Counted from the first letter of the stretch, positions 1 to 11,837 are shown. The stretch is DNA of 55,154 nucleotides from an uncultured Thermomicrobiales bacterium (GCA_902806335.1 CADCWG010000289.1:1-55154), one strand, 5' to 3'. Notes: generated by a model not told the origin, from the letters alone. Made by a program: numbers and translations.

Positions 1-293
1 GAGGGATAGACCTGGAACGATACGACGGGCGCGCTCGCTGGGAAGCACCGCCGCCAGCGGGGCCGGGATAGGATCCGTGGTGGGGGGTACTCCGCCCAAA
101 GGTGTATGGCCCTCCATGTCGTCGGCGAAGCGTGGCAAGGGTACTCTCACGGCGCGGTTAGGGCCTGCTCAGCTGCTCCGGCGTGGCTGCCCGCGCTGAT
201 GGTCATAGCGGCATCGCGGCCCGCGACGTGCTCACTCGCCGTCAGCAGGAGCGGCACGAGCGCCGACCGAAGCGCGACGGGGGATGACGAGCG
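1..293. other. No gene recognised upstream of the uracil-DNA glycosylase
   Basis: I see no convincing coding region, RNA or terminator here. Reading frames that cross it have composition unlike the real genes of the window (Arg/Ala-rich, no recognisable fold). The region may hold the end of an intergenic space whose other gene lies outside the window. Confidence 0.4.
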
Positions 294-953
294 GTGGTGG
301 AGACGACGACGGGCGACGAGCGGGACGGGCGCGAGCGTATCGTGATCGAGCTTGCCGAGGTGGCGGCGGAGGTCAAGGGCTGCCCGAAGTGCGAGCTGGC
401 CCGGACGCGGACCAACGCGGTGCCGGGCGACGGCAACCCGAACGCGCGGGTCATGCTGATCGGCGAGGGGCCGGGGTACTACGAGGACCGCGACGGCCGG
501 CCGTTCGTCGGCAACGCCGGCAAGTTCCTCAACGAGCTGCTCGCGAAGGCCGGGCTGAGCCGGGACGAGGTCTTCGTGACCAACGTCGTCAAATGCCGGC
601 CGCCCGGCAACCGGGACCCGCTGCCGGACGAGATGGCTGCCTGCGCGCCCTACCTCGAGCGGCAGATCGCGGCCATCGACCCCGAGATCATCGTGACGCT
701 TGGTCGGTTCTCGATGAGCCGCTGGTTCCCGGGCGAGCGGATCTCGAAGATCCACGGCCATGCCAAGCGCGACGGCAAGCGGCTGATCGTGCCGATGTAT
801 CACCCGGCCGCCGCGCTCCACCAGGCCGCGCTCCGCGGGGCGATCGAGGACGACTTCGCGCAGCTGCCGAAGATCCTGGCCGAGCTCGAGGCGAACCGCG
901 AAGCCGCTACCGAGGCGTCCCGGCCACCCGACCAGCAGATGACGCTCTTCTAG
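294..953 (+). CDS. Type-4 (Fe-S) uracil-DNA glycosylase
   Basis: 219 aa, GTG start. Removes uracil from DNA to begin base excision repair after cytosine deamination; cytoplasmic. Family-4 signs are visible: four cysteines positioned to hold a [4Fe-4S] cluster (C30, C33, C101, C117), the uracil-pocket motif GEGPGYYEDRDGRPFVG near residues 57-73, the NVVKCRPPGNRDP segment at 97-109, and the HPAAAL motif at 170-175. Length is usual for the family. The last residues, QMTLF, look like a beta-clamp binding peptide (consensus QLxLF), which would tether the enzyme to the replisome; that is inference from the motif. It stands alone, followed by about 340 bp without a gene before ftsK. Confidence 0.93.
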   Translation: MVETTTGDERDGRERIVIELAEVAAEVKGCPKCELARTRTNAVPGDGNPNARVMLIGEGPGYYEDRDGRPFVGNAGKFLNELLAKAGLSRDEVFVTNVVKCRPPGNRDPLPDEMAACAPYLERQIAAIDPEIIVTLGRFSMSRWFPGERISKIHGHAKRDGKRLIVPMYHPAAALHQAALRGAIEDDFAQLPKILAELEANREAATEASRPPDQQMTLF

Positions 954-1291
954 CGCCGACGCCCCGCTCGGCCCAACGTCTGCCCGAACTCGCTCCCGAC
1001 GATCGGTGTTCTCGGGACGGTCCTCTGCCCGTCCGGGTCCGATCACCGCTCCCGGCGCGGAGACGCTCCGGCCGCCATTGGACCTCGGGGCCGATTGGGT
1101 GGACGTCGACGTTTTGATCCGGCCACCGGAGCCGACGCCCGCCGGCGGCCCGACCGCGGCGCACCGCGTCGCGGCATGTGCCCCGCGGGGCTCGATGTAT
1201 ACTGTGTCCGTACACAACGCGGATCCCGCCCCCGCGCCGTTGCCGTGCCGTCCCGTCGGCGCGGTCCCGCTCGCTGTGGGGATCCGCTCCG
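954..1291. other. Intergenic region upstream of ftsK
   Basis: No gene seen. It carries a strong-looking -10 box and an inverted repeat, described separately. The frame in line with ftsK is open from 1178 but encodes an Arg/Pro-rich stretch unlike any FtsK N-terminus, so I treat it as leader. Confidence 0.5.
1198..1216 (+). promoter_or_regulatory. Candidate ftsK promoter -10 with overlapping inverted repeat
   Basis: TATACT at 1198-1203 lies about 90 bp before the chosen ftsK ATG. It runs directly into TGTGT-CCGT-ACACA (1203-1216), a perfect 5-bp inverted repeat covering the expected transcription start. This is a typical position for a repressor operator. No clear -35 hexamer is visible 17 bp upstream. 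Confidence 0.45.
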
Positions 1292-3571
<2,280 letters not shown>

Positions 3572-3676
3572 GGGCGCGCCGGACCGAGTGCGACGCACGC
3601 CGCCCTCCCGGTCGAGCCGCTCGGCAAGGTGGCCAGCCCGGCGCCGACCGGCTGAGGGTGCCGTAGCCCCGGAAGG

Positions 3677-3979
3677 CTAGACGAGGTTGGAGACTTCCTC
3701 GCGGCTCCGGGCCCGATCGAAGCACTTGGAGCAGAGCACAGGGTTGCCGTTCCGCGGGACGAACGGCACCGTGGTCGTCTCGCTGCACTCCGCGCAGACG
3801 ACCTCGGTCTGCACCCGCTCGGTCAGCCCGAGCTTGGCCTTCCTGGTCGCCCGGCAGGTCGGGCAGCGAGCCGGCACGTTGACCAGGCCCTTCTCGTGGT
3901 AGAACTGCTGTTCTCCAGCGGTCCAGAGAAACGGCTGGCTACATTCGCGGCAGGTCAGCGTCCGGTCATCGAAGTCCAC
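3677..3979 (-). CDS. Small double zinc-ribbon protein
   Basis: 100 aa. Two zinc-ribbon units are visible: CRECSQPFLW (residues about 10-19) paired with ARCPTCRATRK, and CAECSETTTVPF paired with LCSKCFDRAR. The first resembles the probable zinc-ribbon family (zf-trcl); the second resembles the CxxC-(x)n-CxxC-SSS type found at the end of many small bacterial proteins. The function of such proteins is unknown; nucleic-acid or protein binding is usual for the fold. It is convergent with ftsK and has its own candidate promoter about 125 bp upstream. Confidence 0.8.
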   Translation of the reverse strand: MDFDDRTLTCRECSQPFLWTAGEQQFYHEKGLVNVPARCPTCRATRKAKLGLTERVQTEVVCAECSETTTVPFVPRNGNPVLCSKCFDRARSREEVSNLV

Positions 3980-4365
3980 CGCTCGGTCCCTCCTCGGCAG
4001 GTATCCGTCCCGCCATTGGGCCGGCGACCGTCCGGGAGTGGAGCGGGACGCGCAGCGGCGCGGCCGATTCTCCAGGGAGCGGCTCGAGGCGATCGGCGAG
4101 ACGCTGCCACAGTATCACCGGGGGTCATAGGTCGCAACACCCACTTAAGAATCGGTTTTCGGCGTTCTGACCCGTAGAACAGTGCACTCGACACAACACA
4201 TCGGTTGCACCGCAGCGCTGGTCGCCCTTGAGACCGGCCTTATCCCTGCTGGATCTGAGCAGGGACCCGATGCGAGACGGTATCATTAGCGGTCGCCACG
4301 GAGCACCGCGGCGCCAGTTCTCGTCGGTGGGTGTGGGCGTCGGGTTAGGGAGCAGCGAGGTCGCC
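3980..4365. other. Divergent intergenic region between the zinc-ribbon gene and recR
   Basis: No gene. It is less GC-rich than its surroundings, especially around 4130-4200, as expected for a promoter region. A leftward promoter is listed separately. Rightward, TATCAT at 4281-4286 is a possible -10 for recR, but no good -35 is seen. Confidence 0.5.
4111..4137 (-). promoter_or_regulatory. Candidate promoter of the zinc-ribbon gene
   Basis: On the minus strand TTGCGA (4137-4132) and GATACT (4116-4111) are separated by 15 bp, slightly short of the optimum. They point toward the zinc-ribbon start at 3979. Confidence 0.4.
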
Positions 4366-4986
4366 GTGGCCAGCAGTCGCGCAACAGCCGTCACCGCGCA
4401 GCCGGTTGCCCGGCTCATCGACGAGTTCGCGAAGCTGCCGGGGATTGGTCCGAAGACGGCCTCGCGGCTCGCCTACTTCGTCCTCCGTGGCTCACGCGAA
4501 GAAGCGATCGCGCTCGCGGAGGCGCTGCTCGAAGTCAAGGAGCGGATCACGCTCTGCGCCAACTGCTTCAACACCACGACGATCGACCAGGACCCGTGCC
4601 CGATCTGCGCCGACCCGGGCCGCGAGACGGCGATCTGCGTGGTCCAGGAACCGCTCGACGTGGTCGCCCTGGAGCGGACGGGGCAGTTCAAGGGGCGGTA
4701 CCACGTGCTCCACGGGGCCATCTCGCCGGTCGAGGGCGTGGGCCCGGACAAGCTGCGGATCCGGGAACTGATCGAGCGGGTCGGGCGGGAGAACCCGGAC
4801 GAGGTCATCGTGGCCACGAACCTCGACATCCCCGGGGACGCCACCGCGACCTATCTCCACCGTCTGCTCGTCCCGCTCGGCGTCAACGTGACGCGGCCAG
4901 CCAGCGGACTCCCGGCCGGCGGCGACCTCGAGTACGCCGACGAGGTCACGCTCGGGCGCGCCCTCGTGGGGCGCCGGCCGCTCTAG
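4366..4986 (+). CDS. recR: Recombination mediator RecR
   Basis: 206 aa from GTG 4366, which has a GGGAG/GCGAGG stretch just upstream and gives the family's usual length; the frame is open upstream to 4228 but without RecR similarity. RecR works with RecO (present at 18 kb here) and RecF to load RecA on gaps. Visible features: helix-hairpin-helix KLPGIGPKTASRL near the N-terminus, a C4 zinc finger (CANCF...CPICADPGR) and a Toprim domain beginning AICVVQEPLDVVALE. The usual partners dnaX and ybaB are not next to it. Confidence 0.95.
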   Translation: MASSRATAVTAQPVARLIDEFAKLPGIGPKTASRLAYFVLRGSREEAIALAEALLEVKERITLCANCFNTTTIDQDPCPICADPGRETAICVVQEPLDVVALERTGQFKGRYHVLHGAISPVEGVGPDKLRIRELIERVGRENPDEVIVATNLDIPGDATATYLHRLLVPLGVNVTRPASGLPAGGDLEYADEVTLGRALVGRRPL

Positions 4987-5146
4987 GGCCGGCGCCCGGC
5001 GCCTGGCTCGCCCGCCGTTGAGTCCCGGCGCGCGGCGCGACTCGGTCGGCGCGGCAAACCCGGGAGCCGAGCACCGTCTGGAGGAACTTCGGATCGGCGT
5101 GACTGTTACCGCCGCGTGAAATCACGCGAGATCGGGCACGAGCCCA

Positions 5147-5176
5147 TTGATCGGGGCACCGGCGGCCGGGTAGAAT
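5147..5176 (+). promoter_or_regulatory. Promoter of the GNAT gene at 5185
   Basis: TTGATC (5147-5152), 18-bp spacer, TAGAAT (5171-5176). The expected transcription start at about 5183-5185 coincides with the ATG at 5185, so the mRNA may lack a leader. Confidence 0.6.
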
Positions 5177-5184
5177 ACGTCAGG

Positions 5185-6336
5185 ATGCAGAGACCCCTGG
5201 TTCTCCACAGCCCGCGTTTTGGGGCTAACCCGTCGCCGCTGGCCAGATGGCCCGCAGACGACGCCGATCGGACCTCGTCCGACGGCGGACCGGCCCGTGA
5301 CGCCCAGGGTCACCCAGGCGCCCACCTCAACCTCACCGTGCGTGAGTGCCGTCCTCGTGACGTGGCGTCGCTGCGCCGCGTGAAGACGGTTCACCGCCTC
5401 AACTGGCCGGAAGCGTCGCTCAGCCCGTACAGCCTGCTGCGGGCCGGGATCCGGTCGGGTGTGGCCTGGCCACGGGTGCGGGAGCGGCTCCTGGTGGCCC
5501 TGGCCGGCGACCGGCTGGTCGGCTTCGCGCAGTTCCGGCCGGCGCTTCCCGACCAGCGCTGGCACCTCGACGCCCTGGGCGCGGCGACCGGAGTCTACGA
5601 GGCCGCCCCTGTCTGGGAAGACCTCGTCGCCCATGGGGTCTTCCTTGCCGGCCTGCACGGGGTGAAACGGCTCTACGCGAAGATCCCAGACGGCTCGCCG
5701 GTGGAGCCGGCGGTGACGGCGATCGGCTTCGCCAGGTACGCGACGGAGACCGTGATGGTGGCGCACGCGCCGGCGCCGCGTGCCGGCAGCCGGCTGCGTC
5801 CGCAAGAGCCAACCGACACCTGGGCCATCTACCAGCTCCACAACGCCGCGACGCCGCGGCAGGTGCAGTACGCCGAGGCCCTCACCGACCCGTTCTGGTC
5901 GGTCGGGCCGAACCGCAGCGGCGGGCTCCACCGCCGAGGGTGGCTGGTGGAGGATGGCCACGACGTCGTCGGCTACGTCCGGGCGGCGTCCCGTGGCGGG
6001 AACCACGTGTTGGAGTTGCTGTTCCACCCCGAGCGCCCCGATGTGCTCGGCGACCTCGTGGACGGCGCCATCGCCGGCCTCGGGACCGGGCCGATCCGTC
6101 GGGTGGCGTGCTCGGTGCGTGGGTACCAGTCGGAGGCGATTGCCGCCTTGGAATCGCGAGGCTTTGCCCCGTACCTGGAGCAGGCCGTGCATGTCAAATA
6201 CACCGCCGTCGCCGCCCGCCTGCCGATGCCGGAGGCGGTCGTCCCGGCCCCGGTCTACGTCGGGGTGCGGGAGAAGATGCCGCGGCGCGTGCCAACCTTC
6301 TTGCAGGGACAGCCGGGGGACGACCCTGCGTCCTGA
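5185..6336 (+). CDS. Two-domain GNAT-fold acetyltransferase-like protein
   Basis: 383 aa from ATG 5185, chosen because it sits right after a good promoter; a GTG at 5338 at the start of the fold (VRECRPRDVASLRR) is an alternative. Residues about 50-200 look like one GNAT domain; about 200-370 form a second GNAT-like half with LVEDGHDVVGYVRA followed by EAIAALESRGFAPYLEQ, which resembles the last helix-strand of GNAT folds. Substrate unknown. The acetyl-CoA pyrophosphate loop (Q/RxxGxG/A) is not clear in either half, so one or both halves may be inactive. It is one of three GNAT-type genes or remnants in the window. Confidence 0.65.
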   Translation: MQRPLVLHSPRFGANPSPLARWPADDADRTSSDGGPARDAQGHPGAHLNLTVRECRPRDVASLRRVKTVHRLNWPEASLSPYSLLRAGIRSGVAWPRVRERLLVALAGDRLVGFAQFRPALPDQRWHLDALGAATGVYEAAPVWEDLVAHGVFLAGLHGVKRLYAKIPDGSPVEPAVTAIGFARYATETVMVAHAPAPRAGSRLRPQEPTDTWAIYQLHNAATPRQVQYAEALTDPFWSVGPNRSGGLHRRGWLVEDGHDVVGYVRAASRGGNHVLELLFHPERPDVLGDLVDGAIAGLGTGPIRRVACSVRGYQSEAIAALESRGFAPYLEQAVHVKYTAVAARLPMPEAVVPAPVYVGVREKMPRRVPTFLQGQPGDDPAS

Positions 6337-6525
6337 CTCCACGCGCCCGGGTCTCCCATGGCGCGCCTACCCTCCGCCCGTCGCCGCGGTGGGCTCGAAA
6401 CGCCGACGAAACGGTCCGCCCCGATGGGCCGCGTCGCCCGCGTCTTGCGCCGCTCGCCCCAGCAGACCGTTCCGCGTGGCCGGCGCCGACCCGTGTCGGT
6501 GGACCAGAGCGCCGAGGAGTAGCGA

Positions 6526-8427
6526 TTGAGCAGCATGCCGCAGGTCCTCCACCACCGCCAGCCCGACGACGACGCCCGCCAGGACGTCGATCGCCGCGAG
6601 TACGAGCACGAGGTGACCGACAACCTCGAGGACCTGCTCTCCGTCTTTCCGCCGCACATCGCCGAACCGCTGATGGCCCTTCGGACCGACGCCGAGCGGG
6701 GCGGCATGATCGAGATCATCCTCGACCTCGGCCGCCAGCCGGACGTCCGGTTCGAGCGCGGCGAGCAGTTGCTGACCGACCTCGACGTGACGCGGGAGGA
6801 CCTCGCCTTCGTCGCCGAGCGGATCGGGTCCTTCGGCGAGGACAATCGTGCCGGGATCGAGCGCACGCTCCACCGGATCTCGGCGATCCGCAACCGCTCC
6901 GGCGCCATCGTCGGGCTGACCTGTCGCATCGGGCGCGCGGTCTACGGCACGATCGCGATCCTCAGCGACCTGATCGAGTCCGGAGAGAGCATCCTGCTCC
7001 TCGGCCGGCCCGGGGTCGGCAAGACCACCATGCTGCGGGAGACCGCCCGCGTGCTCGCCGACGACCTCGCCAAGCGGGTGGTGATCGTCGACACCAGCAA
7101 CGAGATCGCCGGCGACGGCGACATCCCGCACCCGGCGATCGGGCGGGCGCGCCGGATGCAGGTGCCCACGCCGACCGCCCAGCACGCGGTGATGATCGAG
7201 GCGGTCGAGAACCACATGCCCGAGGTGGTGGTGATCGACGAGATCGGCACCGAGCTGGAGGCGATGGCGGCGCGGACGATCGCCGAGCGCGGTGTCCAGC
7301 TGATCGGCACCGCCCACGGGATCACGCTCGAGAACCTGATGATGAACCCGACCCTCTCCGATCTGATCGGGGGGATCCAGTCGGTCACGCTCTCCGACGA
7401 GGAGGCCCGGCGCCGGGGCACCCAGAAGTCGATCCTCGAGCGCAAGGCGCCGCCGACGTTCGGGGTGATGGTCGAGATCGTCAGCCGGGACGAGGTCGCC
7501 GTCCACCGCGATGTCGCCCAGACTGTCGACGCGATCCTCCGCAATGCGCCGGTCCGCTCCGAGCAGCGGCGCCGCGACGCCGACGGTGAGGTCGCGATCA
7601 CCTCCTACGACCAGGCGCGGCGTGATCCCACTCCGCAGGCGCGCCAGGGCGGCGGCGGCTCGAACAGCCGACGGGGGATCGTCGACATCACCACCCGGCA
7701 GCCGTCGGGCTCCAGGGGGGCCGCGACCGGCCCTGGGACCGCCACGGTCGACGCCCCGCCCTGGGTCGAGGGTGGACCGGGGCCGGCAGGCGCTCCGCAC
7801 GCTCCGCAGGGCGGTGAGGCCCGGCAGCCGGTCGCCCAGGCCGCCGAGACGCCGGTCGCGCCGATCCTGCCGCGGGGCCGAGGGACCGCGGCCAAGCCGC
7901 TGCGCCTCTACCCGTTCGGGATCAGCCGCAACCGCCTTGAGACGGCGATCGCCCAGCTCGGCGTTCCGGCCGCGATCGTGCGGGACCTGCACGACGCGGA
8001 CCTGGTCGTGACCCTCAAGAACTACTACCGGCGCAAGCCGCAGCCGCTCCGTGAGGCCGAGTCGCGCGGGACCCCCGTCTACGTGCTCCGGTCGAACACC
8101 GGTCCCCAGATGGAGCACGTCCTCGCCGGGCTGTTTCCCGGTGTCGTGCAGCCCCGTGGCGAGGGCCGCTGGCCCGCAGAGGACGAGGGGCCGCTGCAGC
8201 CGATGGTCCCCGACTCGGGCGAGGACGTCGTCACGCGGGCGATCTTCGAGGCTGAAGAGGCGATCGGCGCGGTGATCGGCGGCGCGCCGCCGGTGTCGCT
8301 CACGCCGCAGGGGGCCTACGTTCGCCGCCTCCAGCACCAGCTCGCCGACCGCTACAACCTCGCCTCGCGCAGCCGGGGACGCGAACCCCAGCGCCACGTG
8401 GAGATCTTCCGCGACGGCGCCCGCTGA
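6526..8427 (+). CDS. AAA ATPase with C-terminal R3H domain
   Basis: 633 aa. TTG 6526 is preferred because GAGGAG ends 6 nt before it; ATG 6535 is the alternative. The first 340 residues form an AAA ATPase of the SpoIIIAA/Ycf45 type with Walker A GRPGVGKT (160-167) and a Walker B-like [14 protein letters not shown] Pro/Gly-rich linker follows (about 365-440), then a conserved block beginning [14 protein letters not shown], and finally an R3H single-stranded nucleic-acid binding domain in the last 50 residues ([14 protein letters not shown]...PQRHVEIF). Proteins of this build are widespread in cyanobacteria, plastids and Chloroflexota; the role is not established, nucleic-acid remodelling being the likely one. 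It begins a close run with tmk and darA. Confidence 0.85.
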   Translation: MSSMPQVLHHRQPDDDARQDVDRREYEHEVTDNLEDLLSVFPPHIAEPLMALRTDAERGGMIEIILDLGRQPDVRFERGEQLLTDLDVTREDLAFVAERIGSFGEDNRAGIERTLHRISAIRNRSGAIVGLTCRIGRAVYGTIAILSDLIESGESILLLGRPGVGKTTMLRETARVLADDLAKRVVIVDTSNEIAGDGDIPHPAIGRARRMQVPTPTAQHAVMIEAVENHMPEVVVIDEIGTELEAMAARTIAERGVQLIGTAHGITLENLMMNPTLSDLIGGIQSVTLSDEEARRRGTQKSILERKAPPTFGVMVEIVSRDEVAVHRDVAQTVDAILRNAPVRSEQRRRDADGEVAITSYDQARRDPTPQARQGGGGSNSRRGIVDITTRQPSGSRGAATGPGTATVDAPPWVEGGPGPAGAPHAPQGGEARQPVAQAAETPVAPILPRGRGTAAKPLRLYPFGISRNRLETAIAQLGVPAAIVRDLHDADLVVTLKNYYRRKPQPLREAESRGTPVYVLRSNTGPQMEHVLAGLFPGVVQPRGEGRWPAEDEGPLQPMVPDSGEDVVTRAIFEAEEAIGAVIGGAPPVSLTPQGAYVRRLQHQLADRYNLASRSRGREPQRHVEIFRDGAR

Positions 8428-8434
8428 GCCCGCG

Positions 8435-9154
8435 GTGGCGAGCGGAGAGCGACTCGGACGGACGGATGGCTCGGGACCAGGATTCTTCCTGGTCCTCGAG
8501 GGGCCCGAGGGCGCCGGCAAGACGACCCAGGCCAGGGCCGTCGCCGACTACCTGCGGGCGGCCGGTCGGCGGGTCGTCCTGACCCGGGAGCCGGGCGGGA
8601 CGCGGCTCGGGGACCGACTCCGCGACCTGTTGCTCGCGCCGGTCGGCGGCGAGGGGTGTGCTATCCTCCCCGAGACCGAGGCGCTGCTCTACGCGGCGGC
8701 ACGGGCGGAGCATGTCCGGCGTGTGGTGCGGCCGGCGCTGGCGGTCGGAGCCGTGGTCGTCTGCGACCGCTTCGTCGATTCGTCGCTCGCCTACCAGGGC
8801 GGCGGCCAGGGCCTCGACCTCGAGACGCTCCGCGGGGTGCAGGCGTTCGCCACCGGCGGGCTCACCCCCGACCTCCGGGTGCTCCTCGACCTTCCCGTCG
8901 AGCGGGGGCTGGCGCGGCGGCTCGCCGAGCCGGACAGCGTGAACCGCATCGACGCGGCGGGTGTAGCCTTCCACCGTCGGGTGCTGGCCGCGTACCACGC
9001 CCTGGTCGCCGCCGACCCGGACGGTTGGGCGGTGGTCGGGGCCGACCGGCCGCCCGAGGACGTGGCCGCCGACGTGCGAGCCGCGGTCGCGTCACGATTG
9101 CCGGTCGGGGGCGTCGCCGAGGACGTCGCCTCGGGCGGCGATAGGGCACGATGA
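8435..9154 (+). CDS. tmk: Thymidylate kinase
   Basis: 239 aa, GTG start 7 nt after the preceding stop. Phosphorylates dTMP to dTDP for DNA synthesis. P-loop GPEGAGKT at 23-30, REPGGTRLGDRLRDLL substrate motif, and the DRFVDSSLAYQG signature. The lid segment (LARRLAEPDSVNRID) is short. The C-terminus is somewhat extended. The stop overlaps the next start (ATGA), so tmk and darA are probably translated together. Confidence 0.95.
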   Translation: MASGERLGRTDGSGPGFFLVLEGPEGAGKTTQARAVADYLRAAGRRVVLTREPGGTRLGDRLRDLLLAPVGGEGCAILPETEALLYAAARAEHVRRVVRPALAVGAVVVCDRFVDSSLAYQGGGQGLDLETLRGVQAFATGGLTPDLRVLLDLPVERGLARRLAEPDSVNRIDAAGVAFHRRVLAAYHALVAADPDGWAVVGADRPPEDVAADVRAAVASRLPVGGVAEDVASGGDRAR

Positions 9155-9483
9155 AGCTGATCCTCGCGGTTGTCCAGGCCAAGGATGCCGACGCGCTGCT
9201 GCGGGGGCTCTCCGCCCGCGGCTTCCAGGCGACGAGGATCGACAGTACGGGCGGGTTCTTGCGAGAGCAGAACGTGACTGTGCTGGCGGGCATCGACGAG
9301 TCGCACGCTGCCGAAGTGTTGCGCGTGATACGCCAGACGTGTCATTCGCGGACGCGGTTCGTTAACCCACTGATGCCGATCGTCGAGCCGGTCGAGTTTT
9401 ACGTGGCCGACCCGGTCGAGATCGAGGTCGGCGGAGCGACCGTCTTCGTCCTCGATGTCGAGCGCTACGAGCGAATCGCCTAA
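9151..9483 (+). CDS. darA: DarA/PstA-type cyclic-di-AMP receptor (PII-like)
   Basis: 110 aa, the full length of the family. The sequence follows known DarA proteins along its whole length: MKLILAVVQAKDADALL at the start, STGGFLREQNVTVLAGI in the middle (the Gly-Gly-Phe-Leu and Asn-Thr-type ligand region), and VEVGGATVFVLDV-like residues near the end (EIEVGGATVFVLDVERYER). DarA is a trimer that binds the second messenger c-di-AMP; its downstream partner is unknown. The ATGA overlap with tmk reproduces the tmk-darA arrangement known from Firmicutes. No c-di-AMP cyclase is seen in the window. Confidence 0.93.
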   Translation: MKLILAVVQAKDADALLRGLSARGFQATRIDSTGGFLREQNVTVLAGIDESHAAEVLRVIRQTCHSRTRFVNPLMPIVEPVEFYVADPVEIEVGGATVFVLDVERYERIA

Positions 9484-9530
9484 CGCCACGCCCGTGTGGC
9501 ACCAATCGGACGGACCAGGGGGGACAGAGG

Positions 9531-10430
9531 ATGGCGATCGAAACGGTGGTGGCGAGAGGGGCGCAACTCCTCATCGCCCTCTCCGGGGCCTACCTCGTCG
9601 TGCTCTGGTTCGTGACGATCGTCTGGACCTTCCGCGACATCGAGTCGCGGAGCCGAAGCGTCGTCACCCAGGTCTTCGCGACGCTGCTCTCAGTCCTCTT
9701 TCCGTTCCTGGGGATCCCGCTCTACCTCATCCTGCGGCCGAAGGACACCTTGGACGGCGCCTTCCAGCGGTCGCTCGAGGAGGAGTACCTGCTGCAGGAC
9801 CTGGAGGAGCTGCCGCTCTGCCCGAGCTGCCAGCGGTTCGTCGAGGACGACTTCCAGCTCTGTCCCCACTGCCACACCCAGCTCCGGGACGCGTGCCCGA
9901 GCTGCTCGCGGCTGGTCGACCTGCGCTGGGCGATCTGTCCCTACTGCGCCGCGCCGCAGGATGGCTACGCCGTGGGCGACGAGCGGGTGCCGGCCCCCGC
10001 CGCCCGGTGGGTGTCGCCGGCGTCGCGACGGCGTCGGACCGGTGACGACGCGGCGGCCGATGGCGCGGCGGTGGATGCTCCCGCTCGGCCGATTGAAGTC
10101 GGGGATCGGCCGGCGGTCGCGGCCCTCTCGGTCCTCCCCGGGACTCGGTCCGCCGCCCAGCGGTCGGCGCGGCCGATCGCGGAGCGCCGCGGGTCCGACA
10201 ACGCCCCGGAGGGGGTGATGCCGCGCTCCGTGCCGACCAACGGCGCCAATGGCCATGACCCGGCGGACGCCGGTGACGGGGTCGAGCTCTTCGTGCCGCG
10301 TCGGGGCCGCTTCCAGCGCCCCGCGTTCGCCCGCAGCGGCAACGGCGCCCACGCGGTCGCCGACACGGGCGAGGGAGCCGCGGCGGCAGGTCCACGGGAC
10401 ACGGCGGCGGTCCGGGTGGAAGGCGACTGA
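9531..10430 (+). CDS. Membrane protein with double zinc ribbon
   Basis: 299 aa, ATG start after a purine-rich GGGGGGACAGAGG stretch. Two hydrophobic segments occupy about residues 8-32 and 45-68, followed by a short acidic stretch and a double zinc ribbon: CPSCQRFVEDDFQLCPHCHTQL and CPSCSRLVDLRWAICPYC (DZANK-like). The C-terminal half (from about 160) is low-complexity, rich in Ala, Arg and Pro, probably disordered. Function unknown. It follows darA by 47 bp in the same direction. Confidence 0.75.
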   Translation: MAIETVVARGAQLLIALSGAYLVVLWFVTIVWTFRDIESRSRSVVTQVFATLLSVLFPFLGIPLYLILRPKDTLDGAFQRSLEEEYLLQDLEELPLCPSCQRFVEDDFQLCPHCHTQLRDACPSCSRLVDLRWAICPYCAAPQDGYAVGDERVPAPAARWVSPASRRRRTGDDAAADGAAVDAPARPIEVGDRPAVAALSVLPGTRSAAQRSARPIAERRGSDNAPEGVMPRSVPTNGANGHDPADAGDGVELFVPRRGRFQRPAFARSGNGAHAVADTGEGAAAAGPRDTAAVRVEGD

Positions 10431-10925
10431 CCCTCGGACCCTGGACACTTGCGGGGGCAGTCGGCCAGTCGGTCAGTCGATTGGCTCTCTCTGGTAACCG
10501 TCGCTCACCGTCAGGAATACCGGCGCTCCCAGTCGTGCTGATGGCGGAGCGCGGCCCGTTGGCACGCGGGATCGGCTGCCTGCATCTGGATCGTCACGAC
10601 GCCGGACGGCCGGAATCCTCAGCCAGACCTCCCTCATCGCCCGTCTGGCGCGGGACCCGAGGAACGTCGGGGTTTCGGTCAGCAGGCAGGGAATCGGTCA
10701 GGCGGGCAGCCGGCTTCGTCCATGAGCCCGGGGCTTGCTCCGGCCCGGGCCAGCCGCCTGCGCGACTCCGTCCTGGCACCGACTTGACGGGTCCCGCAAC
10801 CGGCGACCCAATCATCGCCGTCCCAGGATTGGCGGGAGGGCGCCTCCAGAGCCCGGAGGGTGGACGATAGGCGCCACGGTCAGGGGCAGGACGGGTCGGC
10901 GCCAGCGGGGTGTCGTGACGCCCGC
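10431..10925. other. Gene-free stretch between convergent genes
   Basis: I see no convincing gene. Around 10459-10480 the unit CAGTCGG is imperfectly repeated three times. TTGACG at 10784-10789 has no good -10 partner. Open frames here lack recognisable protein features. Confidence 0.4.
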
Positions 10926-11837
10926 CTACCGTGCCGGCGTCCGCTCCGCGGACCGGCCGACCCGGGTCGGCCGCCGCGTCGGCACCGCGTCGGGGCGGAT
11001 CTGAAAGTTGAACTTGGTGCGGAACGCCTGGTAGAAGTCCGTGGATTCGAGCGAGACCAGGCGGAACCGGTTGGTGCCGCGGCGGACCGCGACCACGTCG
11101 CCCCGGCGGAGCTCGAGCGTCGGGCGCCCGTCGATGATCAGCGATGCCTCGTGGTCGCTCGCGAGCAGCACTTCGATCAGCGTCTCCTCGGCGACCACCA
11201 TCGGGATCCGGATCGGCGAGTGGCAGGAGATCGGGACGATCGCGAAGCCCTTTACGCCGGCCGTGAGGATCGGGCCGCCCGCCGCCATCCCATAGGCGGT
11301 GCTACCCCGGGCGGTGGAGACGATCATCCCGTCGCCGGGAAACGTGTTCACGTAGCGGCCGTCGATGTACACCTCGACATCGACCATCCGCACGCCGCTC
11401 CTAATCGTGACGTCGTTGATCGCCCAGCCCTGGTCGTCCGTCGGACCCAGCCCGGGCCCGTCGTCGCCGGCCTCCGAGCGGCCCGCGTGGTGGACCTCGG
11501 CGGCGAGGGTGCTGTTGTCCTCCAGCTTGTAGTCGCCCGCGAGCAGGGCCTCGAGCGCGTCGGGCCAGTCGCGGCGCTCGACCGCCGCGAGGAAGCCGAC
11601 CTTGCCGAAGTTGATGCCGAGCAGCGGCACACCCGGGTACCGCTTCGCGACCCGCATCATCAGCCCGTCTCCGCCGAGGACCACGATCGCGTCTGCGCGT
11701 TGGGCGGCCCCCGCGTCGAGTTCCTCCTCGAGCACGACCCGACAGCCGCGCTCACGCAGCCAGGCGCCGATCTCCGACGCGAGTTCGGCCGCCTCGTCCT
11801 TGCTCAGGGCCGCCACGACGCCGATCGTCCGGGTCAC
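10926..11837 (-). CDS. nadK: NAD kinase
   Basis: 303 aa, GTG start with GAGAGG about 9 nt upstream. Makes NADP from NAD and ATP (or polyphosphate). Motifs: GGDG at 55-58 with following LMMR, NDV at 141-143 and the STARGSTAY glycine-rich loop at 174-182. The last 25 residues are an Arg-rich extension. It lies 99 bp downstream of an NrtR-type regulator in the same direction; the gap contains a TGCTCGC-type short tandem repeat (11850-11875). Confidence 0.95.
   Translation of the reverse strand: MTRTIGVVAALSKDEAAELASEIGAWLRERGCRVVLEEELDAGAAQRADAIVVLGGDGLMMRVAKRYPGVPLLGINFGKVGFLAAVERRDWPDALEALLAGDYKLEDNSTLAAEVHHAGRSEAGDDGPGLGPTDDQGWAINDVTIRSGVRMVDVEVYIDGRYVNTFPGDGMIVSTARGSTAYGMAAGGPILTAGVKGFAIVPISCHSPIRIPMVVAEETLIEVLLASDHEASLIIDGRPTLELRRGDVVAVRRGTNRFRLVSLESTDFYQAFRTKFNFQIRPDAVPTRRPTRVGRSAERTPAR

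Noticed and set aside
116..199. Possible 27-codon leader peptide near the window start
   Set aside because: No ribosome site, no conserved context and no typical leader features.
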